From Chloroflexota bacterium (GTDB lineage: Bacteria > Chloroflexota > Anaerolineae > Anaerolineales > Anaerolineaceae), in contig JAEYTI010000224.1 in NCBI GenBank assembly GCA_023434145.1, positions 1 to 22,519 on the forward strand: a stretch of 22,519 nt of DNA, in the 5' to 3' direction. Below are positions 15,016-22,519 of the stretch, piece by piece. Within the stretch, counting starts at the first letter, position 1. The number at the start of each line of letters is the position of its first letter. The notes beneath the pieces were generated by a model. It did no database searches. It had not been told where the DNA came from and was given only the letters and a program-made list of their open reading frames with translations. The position numbers were made by a program, and so were the translations under genes.

Positions 15016-16713
15016 ATGGTTCCAAAAGCTGTTAACGCAAGAATCGGAATTTTTCCGGGCAGGACGACGCTCAGCAACTGGGCAAAACGCGCGTTTGATA
15101 TCGCCGTTTCGCTCACCGTGCTGATCCTTCTCGCGCCGTTCTTCTTACTGTTTGCGCTGGCAATCAAGCGCGACTCACCCGGTCCGGTTTTTTACCGTGG
15201 CAGGCGCATTGGGCTGGGTGGAAAAGAATTCAGCATCCTCAAGTTCCGCACCATGTACGAGGATCCCAAAAGCTATGCTGGGCCGAAAGTAACCGCGCAC
15301 GATGATGATCGGATCACCGCACTGGGCCGCTGGCTGCGCGACACAAAGATCAACGAATTCCCACAGTTCTGGAACGTTCTGAAGGGCGATATGAGCATGG
15401 TTGGTCCGCGCCCTGAAGACCCAGACATTGTAGCAAGCTGGCCGCGCGAGGCCTACAACGAAATTCTTTCGGTGCGCCCTGGCATCACCAGCCCGGCTTC
15501 GGTGCAATACCACAACGAAGAAGCCTTGCTCTCTTCGGATAATGTACTCCAGAAGTATATGAAAGAGGTCGGGCCTGATAAACTGCGCCTGGACCAGCTT
15601 TACGTCCGCTACCGCTCCTTCTGGCTGGATATGGACGTTATCTTGTGGACGGCACTGATCCTGCTGCCCATGGTGGGCTCGCAGGAAGTGCCGGAAGATA
15701 TGCTCTTCCTGGGGCCGATCTCGCGCATTTTCCGCCGCTTCTTCAACTGGTTCACAGTGGATACGCTAACCACCTTTGCCGCTCTCGCAACCGCGGGCGT
15801 CATCTGGCGGTTCACCGCACCGTTGAACATCGGCTGGCCCAAGGCCATCGCGCTAGGCTTTGGATTCTCCATCCTGTTTAGCACGGTGGGGTTCCTCATG
15901 GGCGTCAACCGCATTAGCTGGCGCAAGGCCACCTTTGCTGATGCCATCGACCTGTTCCCTGCCTGGCTGCTGGCTGCCGGGTTGGCTACTGGTATTAACT
16001 GGTACTACCGTATCTTCCCGGTCAGCATGATCTTGTTTGCCTCGGCACTGGCGCTGGGCGGCTTTATTTCGATGCGCTACCGTTCCCGCCTGATGCGCAT
16101 GCTCATGAGCAAGGTTCGCCGCACCCGCGCAACGCTCAGCGCCTCTCGCGAGCGCGTGCTGATTATTGGCGCCGGACCAACCGCACATCACATCGCCTCG
16201 CTGCTGCGCCACCCAACCAACACCAACCGCTACTGGCTGGTGGGCTTCATCCACAATGATCTGTTCTACCAGGGCATGCGCATCTATGGCGCGCACGTCC
16301 TGGGCAACATCAAAGACATCCCGCGCCTGATGGATAAGTTCGACGTTGGCGTAGTGATCCTGGCAGACCATCAGGTTTATGCGAATGAGTATAGCGCTAT
16401 CCAGGAGATGCTGGCGAGTTACACCGCCCGGCTGCTGGTGATCCCAGACGTGCTCTACACGTTGAACAGCCTGGTGAAGTACAACCGCCTGCCGGTGAAT
16501 GTCATCGAAAAATCGACCGCCAGCATGCTCGTGCCTGCTACCGGAACGGAGAACGCCTGCCCGTGCACGCACTGCCTGGCAAGCTATGCACCGATGAAAG
16601 TTTCCGCGATGATTAACGAAGTAGACCGGGCGCTTGAGGCCGGCGACATCGACACTGCAAAACAGTGGATCCAGAAAATCCGCAGAAGCAACGAAACAGA
16701 GAAGAGGGTTTAA
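15016..16713 (+). CDS. Sugar-phosphate transferase with C-terminal membrane/Rossmann region (reverse-order WbaP-like)
   Basis: A 565-residue membrane enzyme that starts glycan synthesis by moving a sugar phosphate from a nucleotide sugar to undecaprenyl phosphate. Residues 21-205 are a bacterial sugar transferase domain: entry helix 25-50, then KRDSPGPVFYRGRRIG, FSILKFRTM, LRDTKINEFPQFWNVLKGDMSMVGPRPE and VRPGITSPASV. Hydrophobic segments follow at about 207-220, 245-265, 277-297, 312-332 and 334-352. A CoA_binding_3-like Rossmann domain follows (VLIIGAGPTAHHIASLL near 381). In WbaP the helices and Rossmann-like domain come before the transferase, so the order is reversed. The C-terminus has a CPCTHC cysteine cluster (515-520) and a helical tail. 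ATG 15016 is chosen for the GGGGGAAAG upstream. Its stop overlaps the next ATG (TAATG). The sugar is unknown; an amino-deoxy sugar made by the next genes is one possibility. Confidence 0.88.
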   Translation: MVPKAVNARIGIFPGRTTLSNWAKRAFDIAVSLTVLILLAPFFLLFALAIKRDSPGPVFYRGRRIGLGGKEFSILKFRTMYEDPKSYAGPKVTAHDDDRITALGRWLRDTKINEFPQFWNVLKGDMSMVGPRPEDPDIVASWPREAYNEILSVRPGITSPASVQYHNEEALLSSDNVLQKYMKEVGPDKLRLDQLYVRYRSFWLDMDVILWTALILLPMVGSQEVPEDMLFLGPISRIFRRFFNWFTVDTLTTFAALATAGVIWRFTAPLNIGWPKAIALGFGFSILFSTVGFLMGVNRISWRKATFADAIDLFPAWLLAAGLATGINWYYRIFPVSMILFASALALGGFISMRYRSRLMRMLMSKVRRTRATLSASRERVLIIGAGPTAHHIASLLRHPTNTNRYWLVGFIHNDLFYQGMRIYGAHVLGNIKDIPRLMDKFDVGVVILADHQVYANEYSAIQEMLASYTARLLVIPDVLYTLNSLVKYNRLPVNVIEKSTASMLVPATGTENACPCTHCLASYAPMKVSAMINEVDRALEAGDIDTAKQWIQKIRRSNETEKRV

Positions 16714-17708
16714 TGTCTGATTTCTGGCGAAATCACAACGTATTGGTAACGGGGGCGGGCGGCTTCATTGGCAGCCACCTGGTAGAACGATTGGTGAGCG
16801 AAGGCGCGTGCGTGCGCGCATTCGTTCGGTATACTTCGCGGGGTGATGCGGGCTACCTTTCTGGGCTTCCGAAAGAGGTCAGCGAGAAGATTGATATCGT
16901 CGCCGGTGATCTGCGCGATCTGCCCGCCATGATAGCGGCGTCGCGGGGCATGGAGACCATCCTGCACCTGGGCGCGCTGATTGCGATCCCCTACTCCTAC
17001 CAGCACCCGGCAGAAGTGGTAGAAACCAATGTGATCGGAACGATGAACATTCTGCTGGCAGCGCGAGAGAACAAGGCGGCGCGTGTTGTGCACACCAGCA
17101 CCAGCGAGGTATATGGCACCGCGCTGCGCGTGCCGATCGACGAGGAGCATCCGCTCCAGGGTCAATCACCTTACTCTGCCAGCAAGATCGGCGCAGACAA
17201 GCTGGCCGAAAGCTTTTACCGCTCTTACGATCTGCCGGTTGTCACGCTGCGACCGTTCAACACCTACGGTCCGCGACAGTCTGCGCGCGCCGTCATCCCC
17301 ACCATTATCACGCAGGCGCTCACCCGCGATTACATTGAACTGGGCAACGTGGATGCACGGCGCGACTTCACTTACGTATCAGACACCGTGAACGGATTTT
17401 TGTGCGCGGCGAGCACGCCCGGCATTGAGGGCGGTACGTTCAACCTGGGCGTGGGCAGCGAGATCACCGTTGGAGAGCTAGCAGAAGAGATTGTCCGGCA
17501 GGTAAACCGCCCGGTGGAAATCCGCGTAGATTCCAGTCGCCTGCGCCCCGAGAAAAGCGAAGTGCAGCGGCTGCTCTCTGATAACAGCCTGGCACGCGAG
17601 CGGCTCGGATGGACGCCTCAGGTGAGCTTGCAAGATGGTCTCGCCAAAACGATCGAATGGGTTTCCGGCAACCTCAGCCGGTTCAACCCAACCCGCTACA
17701 CGGTTTAG
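16713..17708 (+). CDS. NAD-dependent NDP-sugar 4,6-dehydratase/epimerase (GMD/LegB-like SDR)
   Basis: A 331-residue extended short-chain dehydrogenase. NAD-binding GAGGFIGS lies at 14-21. The catalytic region reads HTSTSEVYG (127-135) with Tyr154 and Lys158 in YSASK. The Thr-Ser-Glu triad is that of GDP-mannose 4,6-dehydratase and LegB, pointing to 4,6-dehydration rather than 4-epimerisation. LRPFNTYGPRQS and DARRDFTYVSDTV are family-typical substrate-binding stretches. The start is the ATG overlapping the previous stop (TAATG). It probably makes the 4-keto-6-deoxy intermediate that the downstream aminotransferase converts. Whether the nucleotide is UDP or GDP cannot be told. Confidence 0.88.
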   Translation: MSDFWRNHNVLVTGAGGFIGSHLVERLVSEGACVRAFVRYTSRGDAGYLSGLPKEVSEKIDIVAGDLRDLPAMIAASRGMETILHLGALIAIPYSYQHPAEVVETNVIGTMNILLAARENKAARVVHTSTSEVYGTALRVPIDEEHPLQGQSPYSASKIGADKLAESFYRSYDLPVVTLRPFNTYGPRQSARAVIPTIITQALTRDYIELGNVDARRDFTYVSDTVNGFLCAASTPGIEGGTFNLGVGSEITVGELAEEIVRQVNRPVEIRVDSSRLRPEKSEVQRLLSDNSLARERLGWTPQVSLQDGLAKTIEWVSGNLSRFNPTRYTV

Positions 17709-17754
17709 TTCTTGATGGGATGTTAACCTGAGAAGCGGTGATTTACCAGTATCC

Positions 17755-17785
17755 TTTACAAGTATTGTTGTCAATGTCCTATACA
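17755..17785 (+). promoter_or_regulatory. Weak internal promoter candidate
   Basis: TTTACA (17755-17760) and TATACA (17780-17785) are separated by 19 bases, longer than ideal. It lies in the 130-base gap before the nucleotidyltransferase, the largest gap inside the cluster, which holds no gene. Confidence 0.25.
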
Positions 17786-17838
17786 ACAGCGCTGCACGGG
17801 AGCGCGCAGAGGTTGTTGATCAGTCATAGGAGGGTACA

Positions 17839-18603
17839 ATGAAAGCTGTTGTCCTTGCTGGGGGCAAGGGGGCACGCCTCGCTCCATACACCAAAATTCT
17901 CCCCAAACCGCTTATGCCAATTGGCGATATGCCAATTCTGGAGATTATGCTCCGGCAGATGAAGCGCTGCTGCGTGAATGAAGTGGTGCTTACAGTAGGT
18001 CACTTGGCAAGCCTTCTGGCGACTTTCTTCCAGGATGGAAGCCGCCTGGGGATCAAAATCAGCTACGTGTACGAGGACCACCCGCTCGGGACGGCCGCGC
18101 CAATAGCCAACGTGGAAGGGCTGGATGACACCTTCCTGGTGACGAATGGCGATGTGCTCACCACCTTGAGCTTCCCCGACCTGGTGCAGTATCACCACGA
18201 AAAGGGTGGAATCGCCACCATCGCGGCCCATACACGCACCGTAAAGATCGACTTTGGTGTGCTGCAAGCCGGGCAGGATAATACGATCACCGGCTACATT
18301 GAAAAACCAACCTACAACTTCCTGGTCAGCATGGGTGTCTACGTGTTTGAGCCTCGCGTGCTGAACTATATCCCCAAGAACGAATATCTCGATCTGCCAA
18401 ACCTTGTGCTGAAGCTGATCGACGCCGGCGAGCAGGTAAATACCTACCCATTCACCGGCTATTGGATGGACCTGGGGCGCGTTAGCGACTACGAGCAGGC
18501 TATTCAAGACTTTGATAGCATTAAACCCCAGCTGTTCGGTGATGAGCCGGTCGAAAATGACCCGCCGGTGGATCTCGCGGCGATTTTCGACATCACCATA
18601 TAA
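17839..18603 (+). CDS. Sugar-1-phosphate nucleotidyltransferase
   Basis: A 254-residue cytoplasmic enzyme of the NTP_transferase family, joining a sugar-1-phosphate to an NTP to give an NDP-sugar. The pyrophosphorylase signature MKAVVLAGGKGARLAPYTKILPKP opens the protein (GGKGARL 8-14, Lys23). LVTNGDVLT (metal-binding Asp) and GYIEKPTYNFLVSMGVYVFEP follow, then TGYWMDLGRVSDYEQA. It has no left-handed beta-helix or CBS domain, so it is the minimal form. AGGAGGG precedes the ATG. By position it would supply the activated sugar for the dehydratase and aminotransferase; mannose-1-P or an amino-hexose-1-P are possible substrates. Confidence 0.88.
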   Translation: MKAVVLAGGKGARLAPYTKILPKPLMPIGDMPILEIMLRQMKRCCVNEVVLTVGHLASLLATFFQDGSRLGIKISYVYEDHPLGTAAPIANVEGLDDTFLVTNGDVLTTLSFPDLVQYHHEKGGIATIAAHTRTVKIDFGVLQAGQDNTITGYIEKPTYNFLVSMGVYVFEPRVLNYIPKNEYLDLPNLVLKLIDAGEQVNTYPFTGYWMDLGRVSDYEQAIQDFDSIKPQLFGDEPVENDPPVDLAAIFDITI

Positions 18604-18609
18604 AACACT

Positions 18610-18638
18610 TGCTGTGGCCGACTTCTTCGGCCACAGCA
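18610..18638 (+). promoter_or_regulatory. Intergenic hairpin between nucleotidyltransferase and aminotransferase
   Basis: TGCTGTGGCCGA (18610-18621) pairs perfectly with TCGGCCACAGCA (18627-18638) around a 5-base loop. No T run follows. It may be a partial terminator or an mRNA-processing or stabilising stem within the operon. Confidence 0.6.
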
Positions 18639-18676
18639 TTCAGAAGAACGAACCGCATAAAGAAAACGAGGAGCCT

Positions 18677-19846
18677 ATGGAATTGCGCGTACCACTTTCC
18701 GATCTCGATTATGGCGAAGAAGAAGAGAATGCTGTATTAGATGTTCTCCGCCGCCGCTGGCTGACCATGGGCGCGGTGACACAGGAATTTGAGCAGTCGT
18801 TCGCGAAAATGCAGGGTGTAAAGCACGCGCTGGCCGTTTCCAACGCCACCGAGGCGCTGCACCTTGCAAACAAGGCGCTGGGTGTTGGTCCTGGCGATGA
18901 GGTCATCGTGCCTTCGCTGACGTTTGTTGCCACGTCGAACGCCGTGCTCTACACTGGCGCGGACGTGCGTTTCGCCGAGATCATCGGCACGGAAGATCTC
19001 AACATCTCCCCCCAGTCGATTGAGCAGCAAATCACGCCGCGGACGAAGGCTATCACCGTGGTGCACTATGCCGGGTATCCCTGCCGCATGCGCGAGATTT
19101 TAGACATCGCAAAACGGCACAACCTGGCCGTGATCGAGGACGTAGCGCACGCTCCAGGAGCCTCGTTAGACGGGCGCGGGCTAGGCGGTTGGGGCGATAT
19201 CGGCTGCTTCAGCTTCTTCTCCAACAAAAACCTCGCGACCGGCGAAGGCGGCATGCTGACCACCAACAGCGACGAACTGGCAGACCGGCTCAAGGTGCTA
19301 CGCTCGCACGGCATGACCACTCTCACCTGGGATCGCCACCGCGGGCACGCCTTCACCTATGACGTGGTAGACCTTGGGCACAATTACCGCATCGACGAGG
19401 TGCGCGCCGCCTTAGGTGTGGCGCAGCTGAAGAAATTGGCAAACAACAACCAGCGCCGCCAGGCAATCACTGAGCGCTACCGCGAAGCCTTCCGCGCCGA
19501 GCGCTTCGCTGGCGTGGAAGTACCGTTCACCGAGACGGAAGGGCAGTCCTCGTTCCACATCATGCCCATTCTGCTGCCGCAGGATGCCTCACGCCAGGTG
19601 TTCATGGAGCAAATGCGGGCGAAGGGTGTACAGACCAGCATCCATTACCCGCCTATCCACACCTTCTCCTTCTACCAGCAGAAGTACCCGGGCGTATCAC
19701 TGCCGGTGACGGAATCGATCGCCGCCCGCGAGGTGACGCTGCCGCTCTATCCCACCATGAAGGACGAGGATATCGAATACGTGCTTTTGAGCGCGGCCGA
19801 ATCCCTCGCCGCAGCCCGCAAAGGCGTGACAGTCTCCGCGAGCTAA
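18677..19846 (+). CDS. DegT/DnrJ/EryC1/StrS-family PLP aminotransferase
   Basis: A 389-residue enzyme that transfers an amino group, usually from glutamate, to a keto sugar nucleotide. Motifs: SNATEALHLA near 55, GDEVIVPSLTFVATSNAV, the PLP-ring Asp155 in VIEDVAHAPGA, and the Schiff-base Lys184 in FSFFSNKNLATGEGGM. HNYRIDEVRAALGVAQL is the family's substrate-side motif. I chose the ATG at 18677 for GAGGAG just upstream and because the N-terminus then matches family length; the frame is open further upstream but overlaps the preceding gene. Together with the dehydratase it would give a 4-amino-4,6-dideoxy sugar (perosamine-, bacillosamine- or legionaminic-precursor-type). Confidence 0.92.
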   Translation: MELRVPLSDLDYGEEEENAVLDVLRRRWLTMGAVTQEFEQSFAKMQGVKHALAVSNATEALHLANKALGVGPGDEVIVPSLTFVATSNAVLYTGADVRFAEIIGTEDLNISPQSIEQQITPRTKAITVVHYAGYPCRMREILDIAKRHNLAVIEDVAHAPGASLDGRGLGGWGDIGCFSFFSNKNLATGEGGMLTTNSDELADRLKVLRSHGMTTLTWDRHRGHAFTYDVVDLGHNYRIDEVRAALGVAQLKKLANNNQRRQAITERYREAFRAERFAGVEVPFTETEGQSSFHIMPILLPQDASRQVFMEQMRAKGVQTSIHYPPIHTFSFYQQKYPGVSLPVTESIAAREVTLPLYPTMKDEDIEYVLLSAAESLAAARKGVTVSAS

Positions 19847-19889
19847 ACCACCGAAGACAATTTCCAGGGGGCCTACCCCTTTGGCTCCG

Positions 19890-19921
19890 AACCCCTCTCC
19901 TCCCCTGGAGAGGGGTTTTTC
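19890..19921 (+). terminator. Intrinsic terminator of the sugar cluster
   Basis: AACCCCTCTCC and GGAGAGGGGTT form an 11-pair stem (19890-19900 with 19907-19917) around a 6-base loop, followed by a T run. It ends the plus-strand cluster 43 bases after the aminotransferase stop. Confidence 0.85.
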
Positions 19922-19925
19922 GTTC

Positions 19926-19998
19926 CGGATAGGTGTCTAAGCGTAGGTTCATTGGGTGGTATAACCACTCAATGAACCTACGCTTAGACACCTATCCG
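19926..19998. repeat. Palindrome F, 35-base arms between convergent genes
   Basis: Arms 19926-19960 and 19964-19998 pair over 35 positions with a single G-T pair and an ATA loop. It is the longest palindrome of the window. It sits 9 bases beyond the stop of the minus-strand dehydratase gene and 5 bases beyond the plus-strand terminator, so it may also block read-through from both sides. No T run flanks it. Confidence 0.92.
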
Positions 19999-20007
19999 AC
20001 ACTTTCC

Positions 20008-21219
20008 TTAAGGGCGCGTCGGGCTGCCGTCTGGCAGGCGGGTCTGCGTCCACAGATCTACCGAGTCAACGCAGGGGTACTTCTCAGCAAGGGACTCGTC
20101 AAAATCGATGCCCAGGCCGGGCTTGTCACTCGGATACATGTAGCCGCCGCGTACTTCTGGCATGCCAGGGAACATATCGTACACCAGGTTGTCGAAGCGG
20201 CACCATTCCTGAATGCCAAAGTTGGGCGCCCATAGATCCAGGTGCAGATTCGCCGCATGCCCCACCGGAGAGGTATCCCCCGGCCCGTGCCACGCCGTGC
20301 GGATGCCGTAGATCTGCGCGTGGATCGCGGCGTTTCGCGCGGGGGTAATGCCGCCCATCTGGCTGACGTGCATGCGCAGAAAATCGATCAGGCGCTCTTC
20401 CACCAGCAGCCGCCATTCGCGCGGGTTGTTGAACAACTCGCCCATGGCGATCGGTGTGGCGCACACCTGGCGAATATGACGGAACCATTCGATATCCTCA
20501 GGAGCGAGCGAGTCTTCGAGGAAAAACAGCTTGAACCGTTCCACGTCTTTGGCAAATTGGACGGTATCGATGGGCGAGAGGCGCTCGTGCACATCGTGCA
20601 GCAGTTCAACATCCTCACCCACGCACGAGCGCACGTACTCAATCATTTTGAGCATGTTGCGCGTATAGGCGCGCGGATCGAAGTACGCGCCAACGGGAGC
20701 GCCATCCGGTTTGTGCATGGCTGCGCCCTTGCCACCGTACCCACCCATTTGAACACGGATATAGCGGTAGCCCTGCTCCTGAAACTTGCGCACATTCTCC
20801 AGCACTTCTTGCGGATCGCGCCCATCGGCGTGAACGTATACGGCTGCGGCCTGGCGGCACCGCCCGCCCAGCAGATCGTAAACGGGCATATTGGCCATTT
20901 TGCCTTTGATATCCCATAGCGCCTGGTCGATGCCCGAGATAGCATTGTTCAGCACCGGCCCGTTGCGCCAGTAGCCCTGTACTAACTGCATCTGGAACAA
21001 CTCTTCTATGCGAGAGACATCTTTACCGATCACAAACGGCTTTACGTGATGTTCAATTGCCGCGTGTACGGCGCGAAATCGCTGGGTGAAGGTGGCGCAC
21101 CCCAGCCCGTACAAGCCCGGCTCGGAGGTCAGCACCTTTACGATGATAACTCGGGTGCCCGCTCCGGCGGTCTGAATCGGGAACACCTGCACGTCGCGAA
21201 TGGTAACAGTTTGTGCCAT
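20008..21219 (-). CDS. Enolase-superfamily D-mannonate dehydratase-type enzyme (ManD/RspA subgroup)
   Basis: A 403-residue cytoplasmic enzyme. The ManD subgroup removes water from D-mannonate or D-gluconate to give 2-keto-3-deoxy-D-gluconate. Predicted metal ligands Asp209 (LLHDVHERL), Glu235 (FFLEDSLAPED) and Glu261 (AMGELFNNPREW), with His211 and His311 (TAWHGPGDTSPVGHAANLHLDLW), sit at positions almost identical to those of characterised ManD enzymes. GYRYIRVQ (about 150-157) is also typical. The start ATG has GAGGAG 7 bases before it. It follows the GH5 gene by 39 bases, so the two are probably co-transcribed. The subgroup includes efficient, weak and inactive members, so the exact substrate is not settled. 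Confidence 0.9.
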   Translation of the reverse strand: MAQTVTIRDVQVFPIQTAGAGTRVIIVKVLTSEPGLYGLGCATFTQRFRAVHAAIEHHVKPFVIGKDVSRIEELFQMQLVQGYWRNGPVLNNAISGIDQALWDIKGKMANMPVYDLLGGRCRQAAAVYVHADGRDPQEVLENVRKFQEQGYRYIRVQMGGYGGKGAAMHKPDGAPVGAYFDPRAYTRNMLKMIEYVRSCVGEDVELLHDVHERLSPIDTVQFAKDVERFKLFFLEDSLAPEDIEWFRHIRQVCATPIAMGELFNNPREWRLLVEERLIDFLRMHVSQMGGITPARNAAIHAQIYGIRTAWHGPGDTSPVGHAANLHLDLWAPNFGIQEWCRFDNLVYDMFPGMPEVRGGYMYPSDKPGLGIDFDESLAEKYPCVDSVDLWTQTRLPDGSPTRP

Positions 21220-21258
21220 GAATTGCTCCTCAGAGGAAAACAGAACGGTGAAAATGAT

Positions 21259-22362
21259 CTATACGTCTGGGATCAGCGCTTGATAGATCGGCGCCACCCA
21301 ATCCTGAGTCTGACGATCGTACACCCCAAACCCGGCACAGAACTCCCAATACGCCCAACTGATCCCGCGCTCCTCCGCCTGGCGTGCGAGGAAGGCCGTC
21401 CAGCGGGCACGCGACTCCATGTCCGCCTTCGAGTATGCGCCAAACTCCCCCAGGAACAGGGGGCGGTTGTTCTTCTCTGCCCAGGCCGCCGCCGCATCCA
21501 GATGGCGGATAAGCTCTTCTTTTTCCCGCGCTGAACCGGTCCAGGTAGTGCCCATCCACGCCTCCGAGCCGTCTGCCCACTCTGCGCCCTGGTGGGTGAA
21601 ATGGAACGGCTGGTAATAGTGGAAGGTAACGATGATGTTGCGGTCATCTTCGGGCAGCACCAGTCTGGGTAGCTGATCGAATGCGTTCCAATTTCCAGGC
21701 CCGATGATGATGATCCGGCTGGGGTTGCTCTGCCGCACTACTGGAATTGCTTCGGCAAGCAGGCGATTCCATCCGCCAGAGTCGGAAAAATGACCGTGAG
21801 GCTCGTTGAGCAGCTCAAAGTACACGCTGTTGGGCTCATTCTGGTAGCGCTCGGCAATCTGCCGCCAGATCGCCAGGAAGCGGTCTTTATGCCCGTCCGG
21901 ATCTTCGATCAGCTCATTGTAATGATGGATGTTAAGGATTACATTCAGGCCCTGCTCGTGTGCCTGCGCCAGCACCCAGTCGACCCGCTCGAAAAACGCG
22001 GGCTCGATGGTATAGGGCGGCATGTCGAGGGCGTGCGCGTTCCAACGAATCGGCACGCGGATGGACTGAAAGCCACCTTCTTTGATACGCGCAAAAAATT
22101 CTTCTTCCAGCACCACACCCCACTCCCCTTCTTTCGGAGCCTCCAGGGCATTGCCCAGGTTCACGCCGCGGCCCAACCGGTGGTTCTGCTCGAAGGCAAA
22201 AGCATTCGGCGCGCTGGTTGGCGTTTGCACTGTCTCAGGAGTCGGTGCTGTATCGGCAGGTGCGGTTTGTGATGGCGGCTGTGGCGTCGGAGTACTGGGT
22301 GCAGACTGAGCACAACCGGCTATGAACGGCAGCAGGAAAAGGAGGCGAGCCAGTTTTTTCAT
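21259..22362 (-). CDS. Glycoside hydrolase family 5 lipoprotein (endoglucanase/mannanase-type)
   Basis: A 367-residue exported lipoprotein. The signal peptide ends at lipobox FIAGC (Cys17), followed by a Pro/Thr-rich linker to about 53 that spaces the enzyme from the membrane. The catalytic TIM barrel shows RGVNLGNALEAP (about 65-76), IRVPIRW, NIHHYNE, the acid/base Glu187 in LLNEPHG, TFHYYQPFHFTHQGA, and the nucleophile Glu306 in LFLGEFGAY. The pattern resembles subfamily GH5_25, which contains beta-1,4-glucanases with some mannanase activity. The Shine-Dalgarno before this ATG is weak, but the signal peptide fixes the start. It would release oligosaccharides outside the cell. With the ManD-type gene it suggests use of plant glucan or glucomannan. 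Confidence 0.92.
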   Translation of the reverse strand: MKKLARLLFLLPFIAGCAQSAPSTPTPQPPSQTAPADTAPTPETVQTPTSAPNAFAFEQNHRLGRGVNLGNALEAPKEGEWGVVLEEEFFARIKEGGFQSIRVPIRWNAHALDMPPYTIEPAFFERVDWVLAQAHEQGLNVILNIHHYNELIEDPDGHKDRFLAIWRQIAERYQNEPNSVYFELLNEPHGHFSDSGGWNRLLAEAIPVVRQSNPSRIIIIGPGNWNAFDQLPRLVLPEDDRNIIVTFHYYQPFHFTHQGAEWADGSEAWMGTTWTGSAREKEELIRHLDAAAAWAEKNNRPLFLGEFGAYSKADMESRARWTAFLARQAEERGISWAYWEFCAGFGVYDRQTQDWVAPIYQALIPDV

Positions 22363-22413
22363 GTTTTTCTATCAGGATACGGTTGCCAATGGGATTTCGG
22401 ATTAATGATTTTC

Positions 22414-22419
22414 ATTATA
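22414..22419 (-). promoter_or_regulatory. Possible -10 element of the GH5 gene
   Basis: A perfect TATAAT on the minus strand, about 50 bases before the GH5 ATG. The -35 at the usual distance is poor. I see no gene in 22420-22519. Confidence 0.4.
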
Positions 22420-22519
22420 CACGCCATTTCTGCTCCAAATATATCGCCTATCGATCAGGGGTGCGTTTCAGTTTCTTGGGTACTTCCCAGTTTGTTGGTG
22501 GGTTGAGGCAGGGGAATGA

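Noticed and set aside
15853..16572. A 239-codon minus-strand frame inside the sugar transferase gene
   Set aside because: Antisense shadow with His/Ala/Gln-rich composition and no motif.
7038..19998. The palindromes as a CRISPR array or insertion-sequence ends
   Set aside because: They are single, unequally spaced, mostly different in sequence, and no transposase or cas gene lies between or beside them.

Overview
The window looks like a piece of a Chloroflexota chromosome, probably class Anaerolineae. That placement is inferred from the gene mix: a BMP-type nucleoside ABC operon, a lipoprotein with an NBR1-like Ig domain, CHAT/SIR2-like/STAND-WD40 proteins, moderately GC-rich coding DNA and lipobox lipoproteins. 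No marker gene is present to prove it.

Region 1 (57-7152, minus strand) is a three-gene operon with its own promoter. It encodes a CHAT-protease/FGE-sulfatase fusion, a SIR2-like protein (GTG start), and a 1303-residue STAND NTPase with one membrane helix, a 14-residue heptad repeat and about 13 WD40 repeats. The last two genes overlap by ATGA. The combination (sensor/oligomerising NTPase, putative NAD-processing or NAD-binding domain, CHAT peptidase, FGE-fold binding module) matches the logic of NTP-dependent biological-conflict systems and is the best candidate for a little-described system here.

Region 2 (7399-14268, plus strand) is a nucleoside-type ABC importer. A BMP-family lipoprotein has its own promoter and terminator. 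It is followed by a double-ABC ATPase and two permeases, and then, overlapping the last permease by one base, a lipoprotein with an NBR1-like Ig domain.

Region 3 (14269-19921, plus strand) starts with a long non-coding stretch holding two strong palindromes and a promoter-like site. An exopolysaccharide/amino-sugar cluster follows: a phosphoglycosyltransferase with domains in the reverse of the WbaP order, a GMD/LegB-like NDP-sugar 4,6-dehydratase, a sugar-1-phosphate nucleotidyltransferase and a DegT-type aminotransferase. Together they could make an activated 4-amino-4,6-dideoxy sugar and load a sugar phosphate on the lipid carrier.

Region 4 (20008-22419, minus strand) is a two-gene carbohydrate unit: a GH5 lipoprotein and an enolase-superfamily D-mannonate dehydratase-type enzyme.

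A feature shared across the window is long, near-perfect palindromes with very short loops in nearly every larger intergenic gap (7038-7099, 7239-7279, 8634-8680, 14301-14339, 14498-14560, 19926-19998). Two share an 11-base core and show a compensatory base-pair change.
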